Below, in pieces: positions 24,244 to 36,677 of a stretch of 64,000 nt of DNA (the stretch's first letter is position 1; every line of letters begins with the position of its first letter). The notes beneath the pieces were generated by a model that was not told the DNA's origin, ran no database searches, and saw only the letters and a program-made list of their open reading frames with translations. Source of the DNA: Paratinospora sagittata (Eukaryota; Streptophyta; Magnoliopsida; Ranunculales; Menispermaceae); the NCBI GenBank assembly GCA_035771175.1, contig CM069597.1, positions 10,699,001 to 10,763,000 on the forward strand. Reading direction: 5' to 3'. Made by a program: the position numbers and the translations under genes.

Positions 24244-24956
24244 TGTTAATCAAATTAGACCCTAGTATATGAGAATATATTTTGATGATTACAAACCACA
24301 TTCTTATATTATATATACATTGCACACATTGCATATGCTATTGCATAAAGGTGCGATCAGGTTCGATGACGCAAGAAGCTCTCAAGATCAAGTTCAAGAC
24401 CATGATTGTCTGAAGATTATAATATTATGTAATTAGAAAGGAAAAATTATGGCCACTACATTATTCAACAAGTATACCTCATTATGCATAATTCTGCATA
24501 TTGCATGTTTTTAAAACGTTTAATCGATTTCATACTTGATGGTTTTTGATCGGTTTTATATCACGCCAGTTGAATTTTTTAATGTGAAAATCGATTCAAA
24601 TTTGTTGAGTTTTAACGTTTGATTTGATCGAAATATGTTGGTTTTTTTGTTTCATTTTGATCGAATATTCTAAGTCAGTAAAACAATTTTCAAAAGTCTA
24701 ATAGGATGCTAACTTATCGTATGGACATTGATGGTGCGTAAACAATATTACAGTTTGAACGCTTACTATCTAGCAGCGCCCTTGTGTATCAGCCCAACGG
24801 TTATGTCAGGACGTTGATTGCGCGGTAGCGTACACAACAAGTTCTTTGACTTTAAAATGTCGTAAAGTGCCAGGATGATGTCGTCTTAACCTGTAAAGTA
24901 CTAGGATACGCGCTTGTGTGTGTGTATTTGTACGTGGTTTTGATCACGTAGGTCTA
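24244..24956 (+). repeat. Sirevirus 3' LTR, left part
   Basis: Starts TGTTAATCAAATTAGACCC directly after the polypurine tract. The opening ATATTTTGATGATTACAAACCAC matches the start of the LTRs at 27903 and 50412. Degenerate units of the AGGACGCT...AGCGCCCT repeat occur at about 24700-24910. It is cut at 24956 by another LTR and continues at 27053. Confidence 0.7.
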
Positions 24957-27052
24957 TGTCTTGTGCCCAAATGGGCGAGAGGATACTAAAAATGAGTCCA
25001 AAACACATTTTTACATCAAAATCGACCTAGTATACATGAAATTCCAATGTGTATTGACTGTGTAGCGAAAAAAAGAAGAATAAAAAAAATTTGGAAACCT
25101 GAAACCCGTTTCTCCACTGCTGGAACGCGTTCCACTGTGGCTGAAATGCTTCCAGGCCAAAAGAAGCCGTGAAATGCGTTCCAGGGCCCTGGAACGTGTT
25201 CCACCTAGGTAAAACACAAAAAATGTGACATTTTTGTGTGGGCTTGACTCGTGACTTGGCTTGGTATATGCCCTCTTGCCTTTCATTCGCACATTAGAAC
25301 ATTGAGAAAAGGGGGGAAGAGAGTAGAGAAGAGAGAAAAGAGGGATTTGAAGAAGATTGAGCAAGGGTTTGGATTTCTTGTCTTTTAAGGTATAAATCCT
25401 CAGCTCGTAGCTTTTTAATCTTGCTTCCATGGTTGAGTAGCATCACATAATTTGTTTTAGGGGTGTTTGCTACTGTATTTTCTGGGTTTGAGACCATGTT
25501 CTGGGTTTCATAGCTAGAGCTTGACTTAGGTCTTGCATGTCATTTATGTGGTGTACATCAGAGTCCTTGAACACACCCTAGTGTTGGTTTTGATCAAGGC
25601 ATGGATATGGTGGACTTATGCTCATTTCTTTGGTCTAGCTATGAGGGTTTTGGTTCTCATATTTTGGGGATGAGCTGAGATTTGTTTCTTAGGTGAGCAT
25701 TGATGTATTTGTGGCTACCTAGGGCTGGATTATTTGTCTAATGATCTAATGTTTTTTGGGAATGCATAGTATCGATGTGGGTTTGATCATTGAATCTGTG
25801 TTTTGCATTTTCTTGGGTTGCATGTTATCTAATTAAGTGTTTTATGGCTTGAATGAGCAGTAATTGCTGGCACATTGGCGCAACCATGTTAGAGTTAAGT
25901 GTTGGCATGTAATTTGGGACTTAAATCATGACTTTTGGCATGTGTATGGACTGTTATTGATGGATTTATGAACCTAAATTGTATGCAGGGTTTGTTGACG
26001 ATCCAAGTGTCCTAATTGTGCCAATTGAGGGCTAATTCATGGTTTACATGCTGCTTGTCATTGAAGGATCAATGGTGGCATCTTAGTGCATGTTTTGGTT
26101 GGAATTAGATTGGCTAGTCTAGCCAATCGACTATGAGTGTTTTTTTGCATTTGATTTCTATATGGGGTATTGTAGTATAAGAAACGTTTTGAATGGATAT
26201 TTATGTGTAATGCTTATTTTAATGATTCATGAAATGGATTTGAACATAAGCATGAAGGGTTAGCAAATAGGTGCATCTGCTAGCTGGGATTTTAGGAAAT
26301 CTCATGTGCTAGATTGTGATCCCTAGTTGTGGACCTAGTTGAGGATTTTATGGCTTGAGTAGATAGGATCACCTAGGCATGAAAAGTGTCTTTGATGGGT
26401 TAATCCAATTAGCTACACAACCCTAGGAATCCTAATAGAATGTGAGTATGTGATGTCGGATCGGGCACTAAGTGTCGCGAACATAGGCCCTTAATCGCTT
26501 CTTACTCAAGAGGTGGATTAAGATGGCATATTGCATGATTGAAAATGGAAATGCATTGATAGATTATTGTCATGGATGCATTATATTTCAACATGTACAT
26601 GATATTTGTATCTCATCATGTTATTTGAACTATTTTGATGAACTCATGCCTTATTTGTATAAATGCATATATATTGCCACTTGTAGAAAACATTCACTGA
26701 GCTTGTTGTAGCTCACACCTCCTCATTATCATTTCAAGTTCAGATAGGAAGGGAAAAGGGAAGGCTTAATTGCGGAGCACTTCCTGTGGACTTTTTGTGA
26801 TTTAGGTGTTAGTTGTTCATGTCGTATTGTATTTTTGTGACAATGTACATGATAACACTTAGATGGGTTGTATTCATTTTTTGGGAGTTTTATTTTTTAT
26901 GATGTTTATGATCTGGATTATTGTTGCTTGAGGATTAGCTATGTTTAGCGTGTTGTTTATGTTTGAGGCTGAACAGGACACCAGGGGTATCGAGGGAGGA
27001 TATACCTGGGGTTCTGTGCTGGTCATGAGGTCACTGGTTGTAGGTCGTGACA
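24957..27052 (+). mobile_element. Solo LTR, ~2.1 kb, Ty3-type, nested in the Sirevirus LTR
   Basis: Bounded by TGTCTTGTGCCC and GGTCGTGACA, which fit TG...CA inverted ends. Near the 3' end (26694-26740) it has CACTGAGC...GTAGCTCACACCTC and CATTTCAAGTTCAG, the same block as the Ty3 LTRs at 2728, 43945 and 59744. No gag or pol is found. The flanks (GTCTA and CCAAC) do not match, so either an end is misplaced or the flanks have changed. The ends are approximate. Confidence 0.55.
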
Positions 27053-27902
27053 CCAACATCGCTTTAGCACCCTCACTTGATTTCGCGTACTTAAACAATT
27101 TTTAATGCTTCAGGACGCTTACTCTTCAGTAGCGCCCTTATTATTTTAAAATATCTATTTAATAGGACGCTAACCCCGAATTAACGCTCTCATCGCGTAA
27201 GTTTTCAGGACATGTATTGTCTGTGAGCACTCTCAAGTTACTAAACGACAAAATATGTCAGAGTGCTTACAACGTTTTCAGAACGCTCAAGGTAGTGAAA
27301 AGCTGATCAATGTCAGCACTTTTCTATTGTTCTGAACATTTTATTTTCATGTATACTCAGATAATTCAAGTGCTGCTGCAAACTGAATTAACCACTTTCG
27401 TGAAAGGTTTTGACTGTTGATTTGAAAAGAACTTTGAGCGCCAAAAATCTCTTTTTGAGAACTGAATCAACATCAAAGTTATATATATACAAAACTTAAG
27501 TTGCTGAAAAAAAGATAGAAGAAAAACAAGAACATAAGGAAGTTTTCAACTGAACTTATTCAATACGTTTTTCATTTGGGAAAATACTCTTTGAAATTTC
27601 TACTACTATCTTTGCTGCAAACACTCTGATACTTGTGATATCTTCATATACTTGAAATCTCTTTGGATTCAAACTTTACTAAACATCTTTTCAAAAATCC
27701 ATCAAAGAGAAAAATGAGCTTTTTAACCTCCCAACTTTTAGCTGCACTTCATTTCATACTTTCACTGAATATGTGGTGACTGAGGATTCATTCCAAAACT
27801 CTGTAAGTATTTTATTAATTCTCTGGTAAAGGAATCAATCTTTGTATTTCAGTTGTTAAGTGACTGTGTATGTTACTTGGTTTGAGCAAGTGTGCTCAAG
27901 TT
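27053..27902 (+). repeat. Sirevirus 3' LTR, right part
   Basis: Continues the LTR interrupted at 24956. Includes CAGGACGCTTACTCTTCAGTAGCGCCCTTA (27111-27141) and two or three further degenerate units of this repeat, which tie it to the array at 51012-51730. The end is approximate; a new LTR start follows. Confidence 0.6.
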
Positions 27903-28204
27903 GTTGTTGGATCAATGCTACTCACATCGGTATTTCGGTATTTTGACGATTACAAACAACATGATATCACGTGTATCATTAATCTAAGCGTTGCAGCTAA
28001 TCCATCAAGAACACATTAAATAGTAGCTGTCGAAGTCTACAAAGATCAAATTTGAAGAACGAAGACATATTTCATATGTAATGCATTAGTTTGATCTTGG
28101 GTGTGTAGGGTAACCTCTCGATCAATCTTAGCAATAAAACTCTCTAAATTGCAAAGTTTTCAAAATCACCTCTATTTCGTATTTGATTTTGACAAAATGT
28201 TTTC
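27903..28204 (+). repeat. Start of a further Sirevirus-like LTR, truncated
   Basis: TGTTGTTGGATCAATGC and then TATTTTGACGATTACAAACAAC repeat the opening of the LTRs at 24244 and 50412. It stops after ~300 bases where the unrelated repeat 28205-28635 begins. Confidence 0.5.
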
Positions 28205-28635
28205 CAAAAGGTTTTAATTAGATCTTAATGAGTTATTGTTGTTTTTGGTTTTCATCGAAAGAGTTAAACCAAGACAACAATAATATGCTCTAGTTTTGCT
28301 TCAAAAGAAGGAATTAGAAAGGTTAAGATTTCCAAATTATAAACAAAAGAATTGATTTAATGCTAAATATATATATATATATAAGGTGTTATTGAACCTC
28401 TACTCCATTCTACCATTGATTTCCTATCTGATTTCTATTGCGTGCTTAGTTTACTTTTTAGTTATTTAATTGTTTATTTATTTCACTTAATCACTCGAAT
28501 ATGATTTTCTAAATAAAGTTAGAATTAGTAAACGTGGTATTCAGTGTGAGTATCAATCCTAGAGGACGACAACCCGATATCTCATCAATTATATATTATA
28601 ACTTGACACCGTACGCTTGCGGTTTGCACGTAACA
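28205..28635 (+). repeat. LTR-like repeat, copy 2 (ends CGTAACA)
   Basis: Collinear with about 21680-22112 over some 420 bases and ending in the same ACCGTACGCTTGCGGTTTGCACGTAACA. Only the 3' part is present. It abuts the broken 3' end of the minus-strand element at 28636. Confidence 0.7.
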
Positions 28636-29146
28636 TTGTCCCATTGATGGTTGGTAGGTTGTCTATCCCATAGGTGGAGGATAAACTATAGGTATTGGTG
28701 GAAAATGTTGGCCGTATGGTTGACTCATAGGTGGAGGGTAATTAGTTTGATTATATGAAGACTCCCTAATTGGGACTTCTTGGACGGTTGGATATTCTTG
28801 ATGCGGAACATTTTGAAATAGTGGACTCATCGGAATATCCTATCTTCCAAAGTTTGGTGTCATCCAATTTTGTTGCAGTTGGTTTTGTGGAACTGGATGA
28901 CATGGTACCTTAGGAGTTGGAAACCTTTGGTACATCGTATTGCCTTGGGTTGGGAGGTTTCAGGAGGGTGAATTCGCTCGAACTCCCTGTCTATTCTGAT
29001 TTGGCTGTGGTGACCCAGGTTGCAAAGAGATCATCCTCGAAAAATAGATGATCGGTTTGATCATTATTCGGGGCTAGGTCTGTTGTTGTGTTTTGGTTTG
29101 GTTCATTGATTGGTGTTTTCCTAATTGGAATCTTGCGCCTACTTTT

Positions 29147-30025
29147 TCATTGACAACGTCCATTGTTATCTCTAGTTCGTCCGCTATTTTCCCCGGAAGT
29201 CACACCAAAAATTTCTTCGTCAGTCACCCTTCCCCTTGAAACGAAATTCTTTGAGATGGAGGATACTGTAACAGAATTAGTAATCTGTTTCGAAGATTCA
29301 TCAAAAGTATTGATGTTTGCCTCCCAAAACATCCTCATGATCAAGACTTCGTAGCAGAGGAGTTCCTTCTTTGTAGGGTTTTGAATCACCCGCAACATTT
29401 ACTGGACGATAATGTGAGGTAGGGAGACATATATTCCTTTTTTGAAGCAGTATAGCACAAGAAGTTGAGCTCTTGTCATAAATCCTCTAGTCACTAATTC
29501 TGGCAAGATGTTGCCGAATACGATCTTCCCAAGGCCGGCAAGAGGTGGTTTAAGGAGATTATTTGGGAGGTGGGCGTACGTCATTTGGGTGTACGGCTTC
29601 TCGGCAAGGAAATTGAACAATTGTTCGTTGGATTCTGTGATCTCTACAACCTTCTGGGGTTCGTGTGGATCAATGATCTTGTCTCTTATTGGGATTTCCA
29701 TAAGTCGTGAAATAGTTTCGATTCTAATGAAAATCTTTACTCCCTTGATCATTGTTTCCAAGACAGGAGTGATCCCATCTTCTTGAAGTCCTACGATATT
29801 CAGGGATTCGTAAAAAGACTTCACCAAGTTAAAGGATACGTAACCCTCAACTTTTGTTATATTCAACCACCCCAGCTTTGAGAGTTTGTTGTGAAGGATA
29901 GAATGGAGGCGGAGATCTCTATTGTCGATACTCCTCATAGTCATAACCTCCCGTTTGGAAAGTTTCGTAAGTCTTGTGGAAATCGGTTCCCGACTACTGG
30001 AAGTCGTTCCTTCACTTGAGGCCAT
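29147..30025 (-). pseudogene. 'Putative plant transposon protein' domain ORF (Transposase_32-like)
   Basis: The ATG at 30025-30023 begins MASSEGTTSSSREP and matches the start of the plus-strand copy at 44627. The core PLAGLGKIVFGNILPELVTR followed by TRAQLLVLYC is typical of the plant-specific Pfam 'putative plant transposon protein' domain, usually found in gag-like positions of Ty3 elements; its biochemical role is not known. A TAA at 29401-29399 replaces the Gln codon found in the plus copy, and the frame continues after it to 29147. The downstream Pro-rich part is in another frame. So it is a pseudogene in its present form. Confidence 0.75.
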
Positions 30026-30169
30026 TATCTTGCTGAAAGGAAGATAAAACTTGTGAAATACATAAAACATATTCCTAACATCTTTAAGATTTATGCCTTG
30101 TCCTTTGGACAATATTTTCTATTTTTCCTCTTGATGTTTATGCCATCAATGAATCCAAAATTCTCATTA

Positions 30170-30240
30170 GCAACAAGTTATATATATATATATATATATA
30201 TGTCATACATACGTAGATATATATATTATAAATCTTAACT

Positions 30241-30316
<76 letters not shown>

Positions 30317-30440
30317 CTAAACTATATAAAAACTATATAGTTATCTAGATATATATATATAACATATATCTTAACTATATATAATTCATATATATAGTTC
30401 TAAAGATATATATATCTAATATAATTTTTTCTTCTCCTTA
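30170..30440. repeat. AT-dinucleotide microsatellite in the element leader
   Basis: Long (TA)n and (CA)n(TA)n runs, the longest about 30250-30314. The related element at 44340-44530 has an AT tract at the same place between primer site and ORF, so the tract is inherited but its length has drifted. Confidence 0.9.
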
Positions 30441-30450
30441 TACCATTAAA

Positions 30451-31477
30451 TGTCACACCCCGCCCGGACGGTCCTAAACCAGCGGAACACTCACGGACAG
30501 AGCGCGAATATATTATGACAATAACCGAGTGCGTACGAACACAATTATGCACAAGTCTGATTTCATTAATTTCAAAATATATTTTTGTACATGAAATAAT
30601 AAAGGGAACATCCTTCGAAAATCCCCAATTAATAACAAAGGGTTATAGAATGTGGGCCCAAAAACCTGTACCCAGTCTACCCTAATCTCCTGAGAAAAAT
30701 TGGATAACAATGGGGTGAGCTACTCGCCCAGTGGGTAAAATAGTTCGTGAATATAACAATTAATAAAGGAAACTTCATAATCAAATATCACATAAACACA
30801 TCATAGCATCATAATCAATACAACATGTATGTATGCATGACACCCTCTCGTAATGGTTCCATGATTGTACGTCTCCTACGTTCACGTACAAATGTCCATC
30901 CCCAGGTGTAGCCGGGTTCTCATTGTACGTCCCTCCTCAAGAACGACGCCCTGGATTCACGCACAGATGTCCATCCCCAGGTAAACCCGGGTTCTCATTG
31001 TACGTCCCTCTCCAGAGAAATATCAATAATAGTGAACATTGCTTCTAACTGGTTGAGTCAGATTGACCACTAATCGGGTATAGTAACAGTGTAATACATG
31101 AACTCTAAATATACAGGCATAAGTATGACAGGTATGAACATTATACACAATAATGCAATGTAAATGAATAGTAGACATAATGATAAATGAATGTAAGTTT
31201 TAATAAAAGTTATAAGACACGCAAACCTATGTTTTGTTTCCCACCTTCAAATAATAACTCCTTCTAGAACTGGCGCCTTCCCTCGAGTAGAATCGTGTTG
31301 CACTGCGAAGAGAGTCTCAAAGAGAGAAGAGAAAAACTCAAGGAGAGTGAGAGAGAGAAAAATCAGCAAGTGATTTGGTGTGAAAAATGAGGGGGGGTGG
31401 GGGGAGGGTTTCATTTATAGAAAAAAAGTGCCCGAGTTCAACATTTTTTTTTTTGTGTGCAATCCTAGGGTATTACA
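30451..31477 (-). repeat. 5' LTR of the minus-strand non-autonomous element
   Basis: On the plus strand it runs TGTCACACCCCGCCCGGACG...CCTAGGGTATTACA, i.e. TGTAATACCC...GGTGTGACA on its own strand. It shares most of its length with 42832-44228 and 62117-63465 but is shorter (1027 bp) through internal deletions. It is inserted in the Athila LTR that begins at 31478. Confidence 0.8.
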
Positions 31478-32827
31478 TGGGCACAATCTTCTTCTTATTT
31501 TCTTGATTGAAAAAATCTTTATGTAATTTAGAAAATGACCATTTTTAGAGGATATTTTTTAGAGAATAATAGGTGGTGGATGTATTTTTGTTTTTGGAAA
31601 TCAAGAGGTGGGCATATCTATAAATAGGGTTAAATTTCAAAAGAATGGATTCCATCTCTACTCTCATTTTCATTTTTTTTTTATGTTAGATTTATTTTTA
31701 GTTGCTCATTCAAGCCTTTGGTAAGGTGACATTGCCTAAGGATTTGGAGTTTTGTAAGTTTTCTTCTTTTTATTTTACATTAATGAAGTTTTATTTCCAG
31801 TAATTTCTGTTTTTTTTTTCTCTTTCTTGTATTTACTTTTTGTTATTTATTGCTTTATTTTTGTTCATTTAATTGCTTTATTTTTATTTGAAGTTTATTT
31901 AGATTTGTTTTAAATTCTTTTTATTTATTGCATTCAATATCACACCCCCCCGGACGCGCCTAAACCGGCGGTACACTGGCGGACGGGGCGCGCATTTGAA
32001 ATAGTAACAATGGTAACAACTAAGTGCGCAGCGAAAATACAAAATATACAGTACAAATCTAATTTCATTTAATTCAGAATATTTTTGTACATAAAATGGT
32101 CAAGGGAACATACTCCCCCAAATCCCTAATGAATCATACAAGGGGTACAAAATGTGGGCCCCATAAACTGCACCCAGTCTACCCTAATTTCCTGTGAAAG
32201 ATTTGATAATAATGGAGTGAGCTTAACGCGCTCAGTGGGTAAGTAGTTTGTAAGTATATCAATTAATAAAGCATACTTCAATATCAAATATCTTAAATAC
32301 ACATGTAAGCATCATAATCAATCAATATATATGTTTCGTTCCCCACCTTCAGATAAGAATTTCTTCTTTTTCAGATCTGGCGCTTTCCTCTGGACAGAAC
32401 TTCGTCGCACTGCACCGCGAGTCTCGAACAGAGAGCCTCAAAAGACTAAAAACTCAAAATGAGTGAAAAGAGGAGGAAAAATCACAATTTGGAGTGAATT
32501 TGGTGTGAAAAATGAAGAGGAGAGGGTTGGTTTATATAGAGGTTTTGGCGCCTTGACGTCCGGGCGGGTGCCCAGACATTTCTGCCCAAACGAATTTTTT
32601 TTTTTTTTTTGTGAAATACAGGGTATTACATTCAAAGTCTTAGGACGTTAGAAACAACCATGATTTTCCTTTTACTTATTTAGTATATAATATTTAATTT
32701 ATTTTCTAAAAACTTAAAGTGCACTTGCCCAATTTTTGTGGATCGACCTTGTCTAGTGCTATAACTTACCTTGTGCACTTGCAAGTCTTGTTTTTTTTAT
32801 CTATTCAAAAGATCACATCAAGTTTTT
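31478..32827 (+). repeat. Athila-type LTR fragment, plus orientation
   Basis: Matches the reverse complement of the Athila 5' LTR (41289-41940), ending in CTATTCAAAAGATCACATCA plus a few interior bases (AGTTTTTG). Its first ~540 bases are missing where the element 28636-31477 was inserted. A solo LTR (31938-32630) interrupts it. It lies head to head with the 3' LTR of the minus-strand Athila element at 32828. Confidence 0.75.
31938..32630 (-). mobile_element. Solo LTR, 693 bp, nested in the Athila LTR
   Basis: Starts TATCACACCCCC (TG mutated to TA) and ends GGGTATTACA, with matching 5-bp flanks TTCAA at 31933-31937 and 32631-32635. The uninterrupted Athila LTR elsewhere reads through this point, confirming an empty site. 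It is of the same LTR family as 30451-31477 but a much shorter variant. The short ORFs 32438-32651 are inside it. Confidence 0.85.
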
Positions 32828-34327
32828 GCTTTTTTGTTTTGAATATATCATATTATATACTTGCGAGTGCACAAGGTAAGTTGTAACACTAGATAAGGTC
32901 GATCCACAAGGATCGGAGAAATTACCTTTTTTTTTTAAAATAAATTTAATTATTTATTTACCATATAAGTCAAAGAAGATAAAATGTGATTTCTAACAAC
33001 CTAAGTTCATTATAAAACAACTAACCAAATAAACTAAATTGCAAAAATTTAAATCTAACCTATGAATAAAGAAATGAACAAACAAAAACAAATAAAATAA
33101 AATTTGAAACGTAAAAAAAAATGAAATAAAATAAAATAAAACAAAAACCTAAACACTAAAAACACGTTTAAGCCTAAAATAATATTGAAGTTAAAACTTA
33201 AATCACTAGCCTAAATGTTATAAAAAATATAAGAATAATGACTCTTAAAAAAAAACTAAAAACAACAAGTTCTTTTTTTTTTTTTCTTTTTTTCCTTTTT
33301 AACTTAAAAATGATACCAATGATTCAAGAAATGAAAGGAACTTTGAAAAAAAAAACATAAAAATAAATAAAAACCCAAAATGTAATTAAAAAAAGAAATA
33401 AATGAAGCATGCAAGTGATAAAAAATAGAAAAGAAAGAGAACAAAAACAATCAATAATAAAAGGAAAATGAATAATCTTTTATTAAATGAAAAGAAAGAA
33501 AAACTTACAAAGACTCAAGGCCAAAGGTAATGTCATCTACCTTAGCGTTGAATCATACATCGAACTTCCAGATTACTTCAAGCTCCAAAAAAATATTAAC
33601 GCAAAAATAAAAGAGAAAGAGAATTCAGAGAGGATGTGATCCATTCTCTTGAAATTTAACTATATTTATAGATGTGCCCACCTCTTGATTTCCAAAAATA
33701 AAAATACATCCACCACCTATTATTCTCTAAAAAAAATATCCTCTAAAAATGAACATTTTCTAAATTACATAAAGATTTTTTTCAATCAAGAAAATAAGAA
33801 GAAGATTGTGCCCATATGTGGAGAAAATTCTTTTTTCTTCTTTTTGACATGTGTGACATCTTTTTCTTCCATAAATGGGTTAATATGAGCTCAATTAGAT
33901 CTTCATCAAAGATTGCAACCATGTGAGCCCCTTCTTTCAAAATCTTTAAGTTGATTAGAATCTAATCAAACGGACTCGGATTGATCATTTAAGCCTTGTT
34001 GGATCTAACGCCTCGACTTCTTCACATCTGGTCCATATAGATATGCGGTGTGGATCTTCCTAAAATATGCAATCTCATCCTTTGATCCTGAAAATATCTA
34101 AAAAAATACTTGACGACCAAGTGAGACACCACATATCCAAAAATAAATAAAAGCTCAATGACCTTATTAAAAGAAAATAAAAATAAAAAATGCATTATAA
34201 AGTAGCCCAAACTGTCCTAAAAATTCTAAAATGTGACCTAAAGAATTTTTTTATTTTTTATTGTTTTTTTAAAACCCAAAATCATTAAAAATTGGGGTAA
34301 AAAAAATACAAAATTGTGATTTCATCA
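32828..34327 (-). repeat. 3' LTR of the Athila element
   Basis: Its upper end is GTGATTTCATCA (34327), adjoining CACTCCCCTACTAG, i.e. a minus-strand purine tract AGGGGAGTG followed by TGATGAAATC. Its lower end is damaged: the expected TGATGTAATC is missing at the junction with the inverted LTR. At ~1.5 kb it is longer than the 5' LTR (1184 bp) because of insertions of A-rich sequence. Confidence 0.75.
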
Positions 34328-35442
34328 CACTCCCCTACTAGCATTTTGCTAGTCTCTTAGCAAAAATGTGAAAGAATTCCTAAGAACTAAATGGAAAAGA
34401 AAAAAGAAAAAGAAAATCCCTAAAAAATGCATCCCAACTAAATTAGTGTTTACTTCCACAAACTTGTTTATTTAGCATTATACTTGTAATCCAAGGCATA
34501 GGTGATTCAATGTTCATGATCCATCCAGCTAATGAGAATTTTCTAAGTCTTGAGGCATAAGACCCTTATATTGCAAGTAAGATTAAACTCCTTGTGCAAA
34601 GTGAATTTTGACTTGGGTCTAAAACTTCAGTTTGTGTTGAGGGTATGTGGTATGCTCCCTTACACCTAGAATACTTGGTCAAACTGGTTATCTCAATCCA
34701 AACTGAATTCATACAAGGATGGAAAAGTCTTGATCGCAACCTTTGTTATTGGAACGTGTTATCTGCCAATTACATCTTGCACACCAACTCAAAAGCTAAT
34801 TACATCTTGTCTAACTCAAGATGTTTTATTTAATGTATAACTCTTTCACCCTTTTTATTTTGGATTATGCAGCATTTTTGCCGCCTTTTATTTATTTATA
34901 AAATATACTATACTTTAAGTCTCTTATAAAGATGACAAACCAGTTCTTGAGACATAGTCCAACCTTATACTCCATGGCTTGAGGAAGTCCACTTTGGTGA
35001 GGGTTAAAAACAACACATTCTTCACCATTTGCCTTGAATAAACAATTTTCACACTTAATTCAACAAGCTTATACAAGTGAACACTTTTTCGAAACACTCA
35101 ATTTTTTTTTTTCTTTTAACAACTTAAAAAAAAAAACTTATGACCTAAAATGACTAAATGACCCTAAGAAAAAAAAAAAAAAACTAAAATGACATCCTCC
35201 CCCACTGGAATCACACATTGTTCTCAATGTAAAGAAAATTAGAGAGGATGAGTTAGACAAAGTTAAGTATAGACAGGGTCTTGGAGCAAAAACGTTTCCT
35301 CCTTTTCTGAGTTAGGTAACTCCAGGTATGGCTTCAACCTTTGTCCATTGACTTTAAAAATATTCCCTTTTTCATCAGAAATCTCAATAGCCCCATGTGG
35401 AAAAATAGTCTTGACAATCGATGGACCAGACCAACGAGGTTT

Positions 35443-36220
35443 TTATTTTCCTGGGAACAAATGCAAACGAGAGTCATAAAGTAAGACTTTCTGGCCCGGA
35501 GTGAAGGAATTCCTAAGAATTTGATTATCATGGATCAACTTCATTCTGCTTTTGTATTTTTTAGCACAATCATATGCATCATTCCTCAATTCTTCTAACT
35601 TAGTGAGTTGAAGTTTCCTATGAACACCGACTTTTTCTAAATCAAAATTGAGCTTTTTGATGGCCCAATATGCTCTATGTTCTAACTCAATAGGTAAGTG
35701 ACATGTTTTGCCAAACACAAGCCGATATGGGGACATACCTATAGGGGTCTTGTATGTTGTTCGGTAAGCCCATAATGCATCAAATGGTCAAAATGACCAA
35801 TCCTTCCTTATTGGGATTGACAGTCTTTTCCAAAATTCGCTTAATCTCCCTATTAGAAATTTCCACTTGTCCACTAGTTTGAGGATGCTACGGGGTGGCA
35901 AATTTATGGGAAATTTTGTACTTTCTCATCAAATGCTCAAACACGCTATTGCAGAAATGTGTACCTCCACCACTTATAATAGCACGTGGTGTGCCAAAAC
36001 GTGCAAATATATGTTTTTTGATGAACCAGACCACCACCTTGTGATCATTGGTTTTGCATGCAATAGCCTATACCCAAAAGTATGGGAAAAGGGCCCATAA
36101 AGTCTATCCCCCCAAACATCGAACAACTTAAGTACCAAAATGGGATTTAGAGGTATCATGTTCCTACGCCCTATGCATCCTCACTTCTGACATCTTTGGC
36201 AAGCGATACAATAAGCATGA
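35443..36220 (-). pseudogene. Athila integrase remnant
   Basis: Minus-strand frames show a zinc-binding remnant (CIACQRCQK, about 36200), core pieces (GPFSHTFGY, then TPQHPQTSGQ-like and [12 protein letters not shown] with the catalytic Glu), and a C-terminal block [20 protein letters not shown]...[10 protein letters not shown] running to [17 protein letters not shown] (35736-35443). Frameshifts and a stop near 35889 break it. The first Asp motif is altered (GDRLYGPF). It is inactive. Confidence 0.82.
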
Positions 36221-36677
36221 GTATCATTATATAAGGAGGGCCAATAAAAACCTGATTGCAATATCTTTGGACTATTTTCTTAGCACTGAAATGGCCTCCA
36301 CAAGGTTGATCATGGCAAAATGATAGAACACTAGGGATCTCATGATCGGGAACGCATCACCTAATCACCTGATCGGGACAATACTTGAATAAGTAGGGAT
36401 CGTCCCAAAACTAATTCTTAACTCTAGAGAAGAAGAATTTCCTATCTTGTTGGGTCCAATGATCAGGTAATAGACCTGTGACAAGATAGTTAACAATGTC
36501 CGCATACCAAGGGGCTTGGGAAATTGATAAAAGTTGCTCATAAGGGAAGGACTCAGAAATAAGATGAGGATCTTGAGAAGACTTTACCATGAGCCTAGAA
36601 AGATGGTCAGCTACGACATTTTCTGTTCCTTTCTTATCCTTAATCTCTAAATCAAACTCTTAGAGCAAAAGAACCCA

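Larger units (their letters stand above)
28636..31477 (-). mobile_element. Non-autonomous LTR element with 'putative plant transposon protein' ORF, 3'-truncated
   Basis: Reading leftward: 5' LTR (31477-30451), a degenerate primer site TGGTATAAGGAG five bases inside it, an AT-dinucleotide-rich leader, the ORF at 30025-29147, and a Pro/Gln-rich second frame down to 28636, where the element is cut. No protease, RT or integrase is present. The plus-strand copy at 42832-46216 has the same order, so this is a family of pol-less elements, presumably mobilised by Ty3 relatives with similar LTRs. Confidence 0.75.

Noticed and set aside
25011..25430. 139-aa minus-strand ORF with basic, Ser-rich sequence
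   Set aside because: Inside the solo LTR 24957-27052; no recognisable domain.
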